Assembly (NCBI GenBank): GCA_947471745.1
Contig: CANJKZ010000431.1
Span: 1,174,001 to 1,238,000, forward strand
DNA: 64,000 nucleotides
Source: Closterium sp. Naga37s-1
Taxonomy: Eukaryota > Streptophyta > Zygnematophyceae > Desmidiales > Closteriaceae
Direction: 5' to 3'
Part shown: piece after piece, positions 20,475 to 31,880 of the stretch
How positions within the stretch are numbered: position 1 is the stretch's first letter
How the letters are laid out: each line of letters starts with the position of its first letter
The notes under the pieces: generated by a model
Told to the model about the DNA's origin: nothing
Database searches by the model: none
What the model saw: the letters and a program-made list of their open reading frames with translations, nothing else
Made by a program: the position numbers and the translations under genes

Positions 20475-23366
20475 GACAGACGCAGACGCAAACTCAGCAA
20501 CAAGACTAGTGGCGAAGTCGAGGCGACAGGCTGCAGCAAAGTCAACAAGCTCAGCAACGAGAGCAAACGCAGCAGTGGACTCAAACAAAGGGTCAGTGAC
20601 AGCAGTGGCCAGAAAACGCGTGACAGTAGGACTAGCAGCACGAAGGGAGTCAGACTCCGGGTCCGGACCGTCAGGAAGAGAGGACGCAGGAGGAGACAGC
20701 AGAGGGACACGCAGTGGAGCAGTGGAAGGACGTAGTGTCATAGAGTGAGTGCCAGGGACAGGAGGAGGACGCGGACGCGAAGCACGACGACCAGCGCGAA
20801 CACTGCGGACAGGTAACGCAGAACGAGACTCAGGTGATGCAGGACGAGACTCAGGCGACAAAGGACGCGACTCAGGCTCACGACGCTCCGTAAGACCTCT
20901 AGTCGGTCCAGAGTAAGGAGAAGTACCAGGCAGTGGAGAGGTCGGCTGTAACCGCGACGGTGACTGGACAGGTGGTGGACTTAGTAAAGGAGGAGTAGGA
21001 CCAGGAGAAGGCGGGAGACCAAGAACCTGCTGAAGGAGCGGAACGTAGTACGGCCGCAGCCGCGCAGCGCCTTCAGAAACAGCAGAGACAGCACCAGTAC
21101 CCTCAGCTCCAGGGTCGCCAGCTACAACTCCCGCAGTACCACCAGCTCCAGTACCTCCAGCAGCTCCAGCTCCAGAGGCACCTTCAGTAGCAACAGCTCC
21201 AGCTCCTACAGCTCCAACTGCTGCAGCACCACCAGTCCCAGCAGCTCCAGTACAAGCTGCACCTCCAGCAGCTCCAGCAGCACCTCCAGCACCAGCAGCA
21301 CCTCCAGCACCAGCAGCACCAGCAACTCCAGCACCAGCAGCACCTCCAGCAGCTCCAGAAGCACCTCCAGCAGCTCCAGCACCAGCAGCACCTCCAGCAG
21401 CACCTCCAGCACCAACAGCACCAGCAGCACCAGCAGCACCAGCAGCAACTCGACAGCGCCGAGCGTACCACTCACGAAGCTGCTGCGGAGAGAGGGGCTC
21501 CCGCCGCGACGGGACACCCGGAGGACCTCCAGACGCAGCACGCTCAGGCTCAGCACCCCCAGGCTCAGCACCCCCAGGCCCCGCACCCACAGACACAGAA
21601 ACCCCAGGCTCAGCACCCCCAGTCCCCACACCCGCAGGGTCAGCACCCCTAGCAGCACCTGAGTCGACAGCTACCTCGACCGGCTCGGCAGGGTCTACCT
21701 GGGACACACCTGAGGGGGCAGGACCCTGAGGGGGGAGGGGGTCTACCGGAGGAGTACCTGGTGCTAGGAAGAGTGGCGGGGGGGGGTGAGAGGCAGCGCG
21801 GTAGGGAAAGAGACGGTAGTAAGACACCGACTCGTCAAACGTGACGTCCTGCGAGGACAGAACACGACGCGAGGTGGGGTGGTAAAACTGCCACCCAGGT
21901 GCGTCAGGGGGGAAGCCAAGGAAGATGCAGGGAACGGCACGGGAGGACAGCTTGTCCGCTGAAGTATCGCGGACAAAAGCTCGAGATCCCCAGACACGGA
22001 ACACAGACGCATCGCCAACCTTCCCCGTCCACCGCAGAGTAGGTGTGGTCTCTGGCAAGGAGACACGAGGCTGAAGGTTGATCTGATGCGCAGCGTACTG
22101 AACCGCGAACGGCCACAAAAAATGGGGAGCAGCCGCATGGATCATGGACGTACGAGCGACGTCCATGACGATGCCAATGCGGCACTCAGCAATCCCATTT
22201 TGCTGTGTAGAGGCCGGAAGCGTGAACGTCTGGCGGAGGCCCTCTGCACGACAGAAGGCCCTCAGGAGGTCGAAGGAAAACTCACCACCTCTGTCTGAGT
22301 GCAGACGCAGAACAGGAAGGTCCGAGCCGAAACGCTCGCTGAGCTGGCGACGAGTACCGCGGATCCAGTCGATCAACACCTCAGTGACCTCACCCTTGCT
22401 GCGCAAGGGGAAGACTGTGGTGTAACGCGAGAAGTCGTCAACGACCAGCAGGAAGTAACGCTCGTGACCCTGTCCACGGACGCGGGCTGGGCCCCACACG
22501 TCCATGTGAAGTGTATGCAAGGGAGCCTCCGTCGGAGGGAACGTGGAGGAGTGAGGAGCGGCGCGCTGCCGGCCCTCGACACACGGAACACAGGTAGGGG
22601 CAGGCCTCGGAGGAAGGGGAGGGAGGGACCGGGGGAGACCCGAGACAAGGGTACGGGAGGCCATACCTCGAAGACGAGGCAGGGAGGGGTGACCAAGGCG
22701 GTGGTGCCAAAGGAGAGTCTCGTGCGACAGAGGACGATACGAGCAGGGGGCAGACACAGGACTAGACCTGGACGCGGCAGCAAACACCTGACTAGACGCG
22801 GCTACCTGACCAGACGCAGTGACCGGAGGAGACGCAGTTGTCAATGTGTACAGACTCGACCCAGGCCAACGGGTGAACGTGGCCAGGTGGCGGCCCGTCC
22901 GAGAGCAAGTGCAGTGGGTCACTCGCTGACCTCCAGGGGTGAACTGGTCGACCCACACGTCCTGGAGGTCAGCTCCACTCACCAGGTTCGTAGAGAACGA
23001 GGGGAGGTGGAGTCCCGACAGCAAGCCCGATGGGGCCGCAGGACACGGTAGAACCGTGGAAGAGTGCGCAAGGACTGGGCCCCCAGAGGGGTCAGCCAGG
23101 GAGACTGCAACAGGTCGACTGAGCGGTGTGAGTGTGGTGCTGTCGCGAAAGAAAGAGCGCGAAGCACCAGAGTCAAGTGTGAAAGTGTGCAAGGCCTCAG
23201 TAGGTGCAGTACCAGAGAGAGCAGACTCACCAGCACCTGGAGTAGCAGACTCACCAGTACCTGGAGCAGCAGACGCACTAGCACCTAGAGCAGCAGCCTC
23301 AATGCCCGGGTCGGGGGGGACACTCAGGTAACAGTCACCCTCAGCACTATCAGTCAAAGCATACAT
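20475..23366 (-). CDS. Element G protease-integrase-linker open frame (964 residues)
   Basis: A long open frame. It starts YALTDSAEGDCYLSVPPDPG, then a retropepsin-like TLDSGASRSFFRDSTTLTP (about residue 65), GAG-pre-integrase LLWHHRLGHPSLPRLRGM with CVPCVEGRQR, and an integrase core with all three catalytic acids visible: HMDVWGPARV, RLHSDRGGEFSF and QQNGIAECRIG. It continues ASVFRVWGSRAFVRDTSADK and a Gly/Ala/Pro-rich linker. It ends at the TGA before RT, so as it stands it yields no RT fusion. In the element it would be part of one polyprotein. Confidence 0.88.
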
Positions 23367-24699
23367 GGCAGCAAGGATAGCATCGAAATCAATATCAAAG
23401 ATAGCAACATTCTGCCTAAGCAGATCACCCCAGCGAGGGAGCTCAACAGCGTCAGGAAACTAGGCTCGCCAGGCGTCAGTAAGGCGACCGAAGCAGCGCT
23501 GCGCAATGTGTGGCAGCCCGCACGTCTCCCCACGACGCCCGCCGGTGCGAAGAACGTAAGTGCAGGGACCAGCACCCCCAGACCTCCCACGCCCAACGTA
23601 CCACTCACGAAGCTGTTGGGCCGACGGGGTTTCACGGGAACGCGGCTGCTGCTGGCGCTGGCTAACACCAAAACCCCCACGCTGCGCGGCTGCACCTCGA
23701 CCAGCACCACCGCCGCCGCCACCTCCACCACCGCTGCCGCTGCCTCCACCACCGCTGCCGCTGCCTCCACCACCTCCGCCACTGCCTCCACCACCTCCAC
23801 CGCCGCCACTGAAGCCCCCACTCCCGGCACCACCCCCACCTCCACCACCACCCCCTCCGCCTCCTCCACCGCCTCCGCCGCCGCCCCCGCCTTCCCCTCC
23901 ACCACCCTTGCTCCCCTTGCCCTCGCTGTTGCGGCGCCTGCCACTGGGAGCAGACGCAGCCCCGACCTCCTCAGTGCCAACGAGGTCGACAGCAGCAGCA
24001 GAAGCAACAGAGGGGAGAAGGGGGACAGGGGCACACCCCTCAAAGAAAGGGGTGCGACGGTCGCCGCAAGAAGCACCTACAGCCAAGATACTCTTCTCAG
24101 CTGCAGCGAGGCGCTCCTCTAGCAGGTCGACAGTGAGCTCAGTGGGGCAAAGGGAGAGGAAGTGGTCCCTGACTGAAGCAAGGGAGTCAGGGAGGCGGGT
24201 GACTAGGTAGTAAAGGGTGATGTACATGGGGGGGGGGGTTCTTGGCACAGAACTCAGTGGGAAGGGCAGCGCGGTAGCGGGCGTCACTAGTGCGGAGGTG
24301 AGTAATGAGGTCAGCAACTGTGGCAAAGGCGGCAAGGTCAGGGAAAAGGTACGGCAGCATGAGGCGGCTGAGGGCAGCAGTTGCAGGGGAGGAGTAGCGC
24401 GCAACTACAGCGTCGTACAAAGACTTAGCAGTCTTGTACCGGCCAAAATGCGCGCGCTCAGCACGCGGCAGGTGACTACGAATAGCAAGGCGAGCAACAG
24501 CGTCACAAGTGGTCCACTGTGAGCGAACCGTACTGTTAGCAGTGGCAGTAGGTGCAGTAGAGACACCGGAGGTATGATCGAAAAGGGATACCCCATCCCT
24601 AGAGTCACACTGAAGAAAGAGCTGTAGGTCGTCAACCCATACGTCAAAGTCAACTGCACGTCCCTCAGCATCAAAAGTGAGAACAATAGGGCTAGCCAT
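23367..24699 (-). pseudogene. Element G gag
   Basis: Starts MASPIVLTFDAEGRAVDFDV (24699), with LQLFLQCDSRDGVSLFDHTS, HLPRAERAHFGRYKTAKSLY and ARYSSPATAALSRLMLPYLF. A run of G at about 24229-24238 (C in the coding strand, after CAKN) breaks the frame. The next frame continues YITLYYLVTRLPDSLASV, a poly-Gly tract (about 23915-23690), and a Cys/His region CTYVLRTGGRRGETCGLP. TAG at 23460 follows DAWRA. Confidence 0.88.
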
Positions 24700-25621
24700 A
24701 GCAGCAGTAGCAGCAGTAGAAGCAGTGGCAGCAGGAGCAGTAGTGGCAGCAGAGGCAGTGCAAGCAGAAGGGCAGCGCGGCTCGGCAGAGCAGCGCGGCT
24801 CGGCTGGCCGGCGCGGCTCGGTGGGGCGGCGCGGCTCGGCTGGGCGGCGCGGCTCGGCTGGGCGGCGCGGCTCGATTCCTGGCAGCGCGGCGCGGCAGCA
24901 GGCGGCGCGGCGCGGTAGGGCAGCGCAGGTGCTTACCAAGGGCGGGTGCAGGGCAGGGCCGCAGCTGGCTGTTTAGGTCAGGGCCGCAACCGGGGCGGCA
25001 GCAGGGCAGGGCCGCGACAGGGGCGGCAGTAGGGTAGAGGCCGCGACGGGCGGCGAAGACAGGGCCGCGACAGTGGCGGCAGCAGGGCAGGGCCGCGACA
25101 GGGGCGGCAGTAAAGCAGGGCCGCGACAGGGCGGCTGCAGGGCAGGGGCCGCAACGGGCGGCGAAGGCAGGGCCGCGACTGGGCGGCAGCAGGGCAGTGG
25201 CCGCGACAGGGGGCGGCTGCAGGGCAGTGGCCGCGACAGGGCGGCTGCTGGGCAGAGGCCGCGACGGGCGGCAAAAGGGCCGACGACGGGCGGCGATGAG
25301 CCGACGACGGGCGGCAAAGGGGCCGGGACGGGCCAGCGACGGGCCGGGACGGGCCGGGACGGATCGGCGACGGGCGGCACGGGGCCGCAGGGGGCGGCTA
25401 AAGCAGGGCCGCGACGCGTGGCGACGGGCCAGCGACGGGCATCTAAGGGCCGGGACGGGCCGGCTGAGGCAGGGCCACGACGGGCCTGCTAGGGAAGGGC
25501 GCGCGACGGCGCAGGTAAGGCAGGCGCGAGGCGCGCTTCGGGCAGGGCAGGAAATAAAAAAGAATTCTCGTGGTGGGCCCTAAAAAAAACGTTCCCACGA
25601 GGGAACCTGCTCAGAATACCA
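24700..25621 (-). repeat. Element G leader: GC-rich minisatellite and primer-binding site
   Basis: Two arrays lie between gag and the LTR: GGCGCGGCTCGGCTGGGCGG-type repeats (about 24775-24900) and GGGCGGCAGCAGGGCAGGGC-type repeats (about 24980-25480). The primer-binding site on the minus strand is TGGTATTCTGAGCAGGTT (25621-25604). Frames seen on either strand are repeat artefacts. Confidence 0.85.
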
Positions 25622-25752
25622 TGTCAGAATCTGGAATGAATGAATGATTGAATTAGCAAGCAGGTGGGTACAAGTAGGAAACCTATAAGTGTTGTACCCT
25701 ATAAGAAGTACCCCACTACAGCCTAGATAGACTATAGCATATATGTTTGACA
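25622..25752 (-). repeat. Element G 5' LTR
   Basis: 131 bp, TGTCAGAATCTGG to TATGTTTGACA, followed by TGAAG. It is the partner of 18410-18540. Confidence 0.92.
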
Positions 25753-26145
25753 TGAAGCTGATGGAGCCGCGTTGAGGCTCGTACGGTGCGAAGGTAGGCT
25801 GCTGGTTTCCACGCGCAAAGGATGAGCCGTCAAGGCTCATAGGAGTGACTCCGTTGTTGTTGTCGCTGTTGTTTGATTGCGCAGCTGCCGCTTGTTAATG
25901 TTGCTCGTAGAACGACATGAAGGAGAAGAGCTTCTCCATCATGCTTGGGTTGCTTGATTAGTAGACTCAGCAGTTGGTCCTTGGGTTGTGCCTCTCTCTG
26001 TCTGTAGTCCAGAGGCTGGAGGTGGAGTAGGAGTGTTGCCGGGAGATCCAGTAGACGAGCTTCTTTCTTTTTGCGTAGCCATGCCTTCTGTTGTTGTAGG
26101 AGTTTCAACAGAGTTGTCTTTTGTCTTGCTAGCTCTCATACACTA
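25753..26145 (-). pseudogene. Element A gag start and leader
   Basis: Minus strand MRASKTKDNSVETPTTTEGM from 26139, then QKERSSSTGSPGNTPTPPPA and, after frameshifts, MSLDGSSFARGNQQPTFAPY. It corresponds closely to the first 130 residues of element F. The primer-binding site remnant TATGAGAGCTAGC overlaps the ATG, as in F. Confidence 0.82.
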
Positions 26146-26312
26146 TTGTCGGTTTGCGATTTTGCGCGACTGTAAATCAGTGCTGATGTGGCCCCATGCG
26201 ACACTGCGTTGTTGCGTAACTTGCAAATTGGTGCTGTGTATGTAGTTCGACGCACATTTGCAGGTGCCACATCACCTTCATCACACGAACAACACCTGTT
26301 TCTGTACGCAAC
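26146..26312 (-). repeat. Possible element A 5' LTR
   Basis: Begins TGTCGGTTTGCG beside the primer-binding site and shares CGACTGTAAATC with the left LTR. Similarity fades after about 50 bp, so the right edge (CGCAACA) is a guess. Confidence 0.35.
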
Positions 26313-26623
26313 AACCTATGTCCACAAAGCAGCTCTGGTGTCTCTCCGCACCACTCCATGTCCAAATAAAAGCGCACATCCTGCACTCTATTTCATAATG
26401 GCACAGTAGCATGACCGATGTGCCGTTTCTCCCACGGCTGCTAATCGTCTGGCACGCCTTCTACTTCAATACCTTTTTAGAATGTGCCACAAATGCGTTC
26501 ATACAGCTTTTCGAGCACATAGAGTCTGGCAGCTACGACCAATGCAATGGAGAAACTAGGGGTGCACTACGTGCACGTAACTGAGCATTACGACGTTGAC
26601 GCTTACAGTTATGGGAGGACAAG
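26313..26623 (+). other. Harbinger sequence upstream of the transposase
   Basis: From an ATG at 26411 the frame reads MTDVPFLPRLLIVWHAFYFN and is in phase with the transposase. Two TGA codons (26582-26611 region) intervene before MASMSDETFTDIF, so this is either the decayed N-terminus of the transposase or contains an intron. I cannot tell which. Confidence 0.45.
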
Positions 26624-27559
26624 ATGGCGTCCATGTCGGATGAGACATTCACTGACATTTTTAGAATAAACCGCGCCATCTTAGACCTCGTCTGTGATGG
26701 AATGCGCCATATTCTTCACCCGGTAATTGAGAGGCACCGCCTGCCCATTACAGTCGCTATCCTAGTACCAATCAAGTATTTCGCGAGTGCGATGTCGTAC
26801 GTTGACTTGGCGTTTTGGTTCGGCGTCCCAAAAACCCTCTGTCACAAGCTTGTGGACTTGTTCTTAAAGAACTTCCCACGCGTATTCAAATCGGCATGGG
26901 TAAGATTCCCAACAAGGGAAGAAATGGAAGTCATGGCTGCCGAGTTTCATAGCATTAAGGGCATCCCTGCTGTAATAGGAGCTATAGATGGTACCCACGT
27001 GCAAATAAGGGGTATGGAGGGACACCGGGCAGAGTACTATACCAGAAAATCTCAATATTCAGTGCAACTACAGATTACATGCGACGCAAACAGAACGATC
27101 TGGGATTATCTCATTGGGTTCCCAGGGACCGCGCATGACCAGAGAGTGTTCGTCAAGTCCTACCTCTACAAACGACTACAACGGGGCGACATCGCCCCTT
27201 CCCAGTTGGTTGGCGATGCCGCCTACCCTTTGAGAGCTTACTGCCTAACGCCGTTGCACGCGCCGACCGGCCACCTTATGGTAGAGTGACAGCAAACGTT
27301 CAACTACTGCCAAACCGCCACCCGCATGGCTGTCGAGCACACAATCGGCCAATTCAAAGGCCGGTACCGGCTTTTCGCTGGCAGACATGACTGTGCAAAC
27401 TGGCGCGTCCTTGCCGGTGCGTCTTGCGTCGTGATCCTGCACAATCTGGGGATTAAAATGGCAGGGGCGCGCATGAAGAACCCAAACCACAAGTGGGCGG
27501 CCATTGCATTTAACAGGGATCCATGGTGGACGCGTGGTGGCTTGGCGGACTACAACTAG
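26624..27559 (+). pseudogene. PIF/Harbinger transposase (DDE_Tnp_4 type), one internal stop
   Basis: Cut-and-paste transposase of the outer element. It starts MASMSDETFTDIFRINRAIL and has a helix-turn-helix-like region around LAFWFGVPKTLCHKLVDLF. The first catalytic Asp is in VIGAIDGTHVQIRG, the second in LVGDAAYPLRAYCL, and the catalytic Glu is in MAVEHTIGQFKGRYRLF. A TGA at 27287-27289 (after HLMVE) splits the frame between the second Asp and the Glu; without it the frame runs on to 27559. Length (311 residues from this ATG) is near the usual 350-400, so only the N-terminus may be missing. Convergent with the Myb-like gene, as in other Harbingers. Confidence 0.9.
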
Positions 27560-27638
27560 AGTCCCTGCCTTACCGGGTCTCCAAGCAAATTGAAGGAGAG
27601 GCGGAAACGGTTGGGCGAGGCGTTACACAACGCTTACC
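27560..27638. other. Convergent 3' spacer between the two Harbinger genes
   Basis: About 80 bp between the transposase stop (27559) and the end of the Myb-like second exon (27639). No signal recognised. Confidence 0.5.
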
Positions 27639-28756
27639 TTAAGAGGTGTCGCCGCGACGCCACTCTTCAACGCCGTCACTGAAGGTGGAGCCTCCGGGTC
27701 CCACGGCGTCGTCCGGCCAGTCGTCGTCGTCAACGCGGCGGCCGGCCGAATAATGCAGGCTGCAACTGGTTTGCGACTGCTGCGTCACCATCCATTCCCG
27801 GATCACCCCCGTGATCTGGGCGACACCGGCGTCGGAGCACTCCTTTAGCGTGGAGGCGAGGAGTTGGGCGACAGCCATCGTCGCCGTCTCGTTAATCCTG
27901 TGACGAGCGCACGGCGGGGTACTACACACTGCGGGATCGGGACGGACCGAAGGTGGATCGGGGGTTAATAGTCCGTATCATTGGCATCGGAATGTCCTAG
28001 GTGAAATACAGTTTCGTCCATGGTTGTGCTAGGAAGAATTGTATTAATAAATTGACGAGCAATAAAATGTGTCGTTACTCACACGTTGTGCCGGTTGCAT
28101 CCGACTTCGCTGGCGTAGTTATCTTCACCGCAGGGACCACGGTTACATCGTCAGCACCACCACCCTCGAGCGCGTGAGGCTCAGCAGACACGGTGGACGC
28201 ATAGTAGAGCACCATCCATTCCCACCACGGTGGCTTGATGACCGTTTCGCCGCCCGATGTCTTGTCGCCTACATCGATCTGCTTCCATAAGGCTTTCAGC
28301 CGTTTCCATTGGTTTGTGCATGCAGTTTCGTTACGACTCTAGTCGGGATGTTGGAGCTTGATATGCTCGATGAGCCGCAGCCAGTACTGCGACCCCTGAT
28401 TACCCGTCATCTGCGGGAGCTCGTCTTTGGTGAACCATCTTGCGGCAACCAGAATGGTCGACTCCTTGAGCAACCATTCCGGCCGTGCTCCTTTCTGTGG
28501 GCTCAAAGTTGTTCCGCCACGCGCCTCAGCCGGAGATCCTGTCTTGCTGTGGCACTTATCCTTGCCGCGCCGGCTTGCGCTTGTCCGAGCGGTTGTCGCG
28601 GAGGAAGGCTGGTCGACCGGTCCACTGTACTCCGCAGCTCCATGCCAAGCCGCTACTGGATCGTCCCCGTCGGACGCTGCTTCGTCGTCCTCACCATCAG
28701 TGTCCTTCTCGGGGTAAGTTTCGTCCGAGTCATACCCACTCGAGACAGTAGCGCGA

Positions 28757-28887
28757 TGTCAAAATGTTATAATGCTTATATTGTGTAGGTTGTAGTAGGG
28801 TAGCCAATATGGGGTACAACCCAATTAGGGTTAGCGCTTGTACTTAGTTCTATCTCAATTCAACCATTCTCGTTCAGTTTCTTAACA
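28757..28887 (+). repeat. Element D 5' LTR
   Basis: 131 bp, TGTCAAAATGTTATAATG to CAGTTTCTTAACA, followed at 28888 by the primer-binding site TGGTTTCAGAGCAGGTCC, initiator-Met-like. Confidence 0.92.
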
Positions 28888-29473
28888 TGGTTTCAGAGCA
28901 GGTCCTATTCCAGGATCTTTTTTTAGGGCCCACCGCATAGTTCCCTGCCCGTAGCGCTGCCCCACTAGTCGCGCTGCCCTGCCCTGCCCGTCACGCCGCC
29001 CTGCCAGCCGCGCGCCGCCCTGCCCTGCCCGTCGCGCCGCCCTGCTGGCCGCACGCTGCCCTGCCCTGCCCGTCGCGCCGCCCTGCCAGCCGCGCGCCGC
29101 CCTGCCCTGCCCGTCGCGCCGCCCTGCTGGTCGCACGCTGCCCTGCCCTGCCCGCACGCCGCCCTGCTGGCCGCCGCGCCGCCCTGCCCTGCCCGCGCGC
29201 CACCCTGCTGGCCGCCGCGCCGCCCTGCCCTACCCGCGCGCCACCCTGCTGGCCGCCGCACTGCCCTGCCATGCCCGCGCGCCGCCCTGCTGGCCGCCGC
29301 CCTGCCCTACCAGTTGCGCCGCCCTGCCCTGGCCGCGCGCCGCTCTTCCCTAGCCGTGTGCCGCCCCGCCCTGCCCTGCACGCTTCCCTAGTGCTCGCGC
29401 GCCGCCCTGCCCATCGCGCCGTCCTTGCCTGCATGCTGCCCTGCTGGTCGCGCGCCACCCTACTCTGCCCGCT
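28888..29473 (+). repeat. Element D leader: GC-rich minisatellite
   Basis: After the primer-binding site, units of about 60 bp built from GCCCTGCCCTGCCCGTCGCG and GCCGCCCTGCTGGCCGCGCG fill about 28935-29460. No coding frame is supported; arginine/glycine-rich frames on the other strand are repeat artefacts. Confidence 0.85.
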
Positions 29474-30340
29474 ATGGCTTCTCTCAGTGTTCTCACCTTC
29501 GATCCTGAGGGCCGTCCGATCCAATTTGAGACCTGGCTAGACGACTTACAGCTGTTCCTACAGAGCGAGTCTAGGGACGGCGTCTCCTTGTTTGACGACA
29601 CGTCTGGAACCTCTCTCGCTCCTCCCGAGACAGCTGACAGTGCGACTCGCTCACTGTGGCTTACCTGTGACACTACTGCTCGCCTAGCCGTTCGCAACCA
29701 CCTGCCGTTAGCCGAACGCGCGCATTTTGGTCAAAGCACTGTTCAACTCGTTACTCCTCCCTTGCCACTGATGCTCTCGGCCGTCTTATACTGCCCTACC
29801 TTTTTCCCGAGCTATCAGCCTTTGCCACAGTCGATGACCTCATCACCCACCTTTGCACTAGCGACACTCGTTACGCGCCGCTCTTCCGGCCAAGTTTCTA
29901 GACAAGAACCCCCCACCCATGTATATCACTCTCTACTTCATCGTCACCCGCCTCCCTGACTCTCTTCGCGCAGTCAGGGACCTCCTTCTCACCCTTGACC
30001 CCACAGACCTCACTGTCGACCTGCTCGAGAAGCACCTCCTTGCAGCTGAGACCAGCATATTCGCTGTAGGTGCTTCTCGTGGCACTCCTCGCACTCCCTT
30101 CTTTGAGGGGTGTTCCCCCTCCCCCCTTGTCCCCTCTGTTGCTTCTGCTGCTGCTGTTGACTTCCTTAGTGCTGAGGAGGTCAGGGCCGCGTCTGCTCCT
30201 AGTGGGAGGCGCTGCAGCGGCAAGGGCAAGGGAGGCAAGGGTGGCGGCGGTGGCGGCGGTGGTGGCGATGGAGGTGGCGGCAGTGGTGGTGGCAGTGGGA
30301 GTGGTGGCGGCGGCGGTGGTGGCAGTCGGGTTGGAACCGG
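29474..30340 (+). pseudogene. Element D gag
   Basis: MASLSVLTFDPEGRPIQFET, LDDLQLFLQSESRDGVSLFD, RNHLPLAERAHFGQ, then a deletion of about 30 bp (where E has KTAKALYDAVVARY) shifts the frame near 29738. It continues later as MYITLYFIVTRLPDSLRAV and LDPTDLTVDLLEKHLLAAET, ending in a short poly-Gly tract (30240-30335). The Cys/His knuckle region of the other copies is deleted. Confidence 0.85.
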
Positions 30341-31880
30341 TCAGAGGGGAGGTTCTGTTAGTGCTGAGGGTGACTGTTACCTGTATGTGCCACCTGACCC
30401 AGGTATAGAGGCTACTGCTCTAGGTGCTACAGAGTCTGCTCTCTCTGGTACTCCGCCTGCTCCGGCCTTGCACACCTTCACTCTTGACTCGAGTGCTTCC
30501 CGCTGTTTCTTTCGCGACAGTACCACAGTCACACCGCTCACTACACCGGTTGCAGTCTCTCTGGCTGACCCCTCAAGGGGACCGGTTTTTGCACGTTCCT
30601 CCACTGTTCTCCCGTGTCCGGCGGTTCCGTCTGGCTCACTGTAGAGTCTTCACCTCCCCTCGTTCTTTACGAACTTGGTGAGTACCGCTGCCCTCCAGGA
30701 TTCGATTGTCACTACCACCACTCCTGGGGGTCAGCGTGTGTCGATCTGCACGTGTACACGGACGGGTCGTCACCTGGTCACGTTCACTCGTCGGCCAGGG
30801 TCGAGTCTGTACACACTGACTACTGCATCCCCTTGGGTAGCTACGTCTGGTCAGGTGTCCGCGTCAGGTCAAGTAGCAGCCCCCTGTTCGTATCGCCTCC
30901 TCTCGCACCAGACCTCCTTTGGCACCACCGCCTTGGTCACCCCTCCCTGCCACGCCTTCGTGGCATGCACTCCCGGCTCCTTGTCTCTGGTCTTCCCAAG
31001 TCTCTGCCTCCCCTCCCGCCCTCGCCTGCCCCGCCCTGCCTTCCTTGCGTCGAGGGGCGGCAGCGCGCCGCTCCTCACTCCTCCTCGTTTCCCCCAATGA
31101 CTGCTCCCCTGCAGACTCTCCACATCGACGTGTGGGGCCCAGCCCGCGTCAGTGGACAGGGCCGCGAGCGCTACTTTCTACTTGTTGTTGACGACTACAC
31201 GCGTTACACCACGGTCTTCCCCTTGCGCAGCAAGGGGGTGGTCCCTGATGTCTTGATCCCTCCGCGCTGTCCATCTCCAGCTCCGTGAGTGGTTCCGCCA
31301 GGACCTTCCTGACCTGCGTCTGCACTCTGACAGAGGTGGTGAGTTCTCCCCCGACCTCTTGCGGGACTTTTCTCGTGGGGAGGGCATCTTCCAACCGTTC
31401 ACGCTTCCGGCCTCTCCGCAGCAGAATGGGGTTGCTGAGCGCCGCATTGGCTTAGTCATGGAGGTCGCTCGTACCTCCATGATCCATGCGGCTGCTCCCC
31501 ATTTTCTGTGGCCGTTTGCGGTTCGGTACGCTGCGCATCAGCTCAACCTCTGGCCCCGTGTCTCCTTGCCGGAGACCTCGCCTACACTGCATTGGACAGG
31601 GGAGGTTGGCGATGCATCGGTGTTCCGGGTCTGGGGCTCTCGTGCCTTTGTCCGCGATACTTCCGCGGACAAGCTCTCCTCCCGCGCCATTCCTTGCGTC
31701 TTCCTTGGCTTTCCCCCTGACGTGCCTGGCTGGCAGTTTTACCACCCCACCTCGCGCCGTGTCCTGCCCTCTCAGGACGTCACGTTTGATGAGTCGGTTC
31801 CCTTTTACCGTCTCTTCCCCTACTGCACTGCCCCTCTCCCCCCCCGCCGCTCTTCCTCGCTCCAGGTACCCCTCAAGTAG
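30341..31880 (+). pseudogene. Element D protease and integrase
   Basis: SAEGDCYLYVPPDPGIEATA, TLDSSASRCFFRDSTTVTP (protease DSG changed to DSS), LLWHHRLGHPSLPRLRGM, LHIDVWGPARVSGQGRERYF, RLHSDRGGEFS and QQNGVAERRIGLVMEVARTS. Frame changes occur near 30640 and 31260. Catalytic integrase acids are visible, but not in one frame. Confidence 0.87.

Larger units (their letters stand above)
18410..25752 (-). mobile_element. Element G: Ty1/copia retrotransposon nested in element A gag
   Basis: 7343 bp with 131-bp LTRs (4 differences by eye) and a target duplication TTAAG/TGAAG (18405-18409, 25753-25757; one mismatch). Same family architecture as B, D and E. It keeps long frames but has four lesions: a homopolymer frameshift in gag, a TAG at 23460, a TGA at 20472 and a 20-bp deletion at about 19448. 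Confidence 0.93.
5202..26312 (-). mobile_element. Element A: Ty1/copia retrotransposon, split by elements B and G
   Basis: Three segments read in order on the minus strand: 26139-25753 (leader and gag start), 18404-15251 (gag end, zinc knuckle, protease, integrase, linker) and 6890-5360 (reverse transcriptase, RNase H). Together they make about 5.4 kb. Joining across B restores the frame (EHKEK, then REAMDRKLKAQED), and across G it joins the gag halves, which shows true nesting. It belongs to the same family as element F at 45723. The left LTR (about 5202-5375) ends GTTTCCAACA; the right LTR boundary near 26312 is uncertain and I found no target duplication. Confidence 0.8.

Noticed and set aside
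24973..25583. Several Pro/Arg/Ala-rich frames in both directions
   Set aside because: GC-rich minisatellite leader of element G; repeats leave all frames open. The same applies to 28882-29540 (D) and 43725-44448 (E).
28309..28788. Plus-strand 159-residue frame as a host gene
   Set aside because: The minus strand gives a better Myb/SANT-like reading that joins across element D and to a second exon; the plus frame has no family features.
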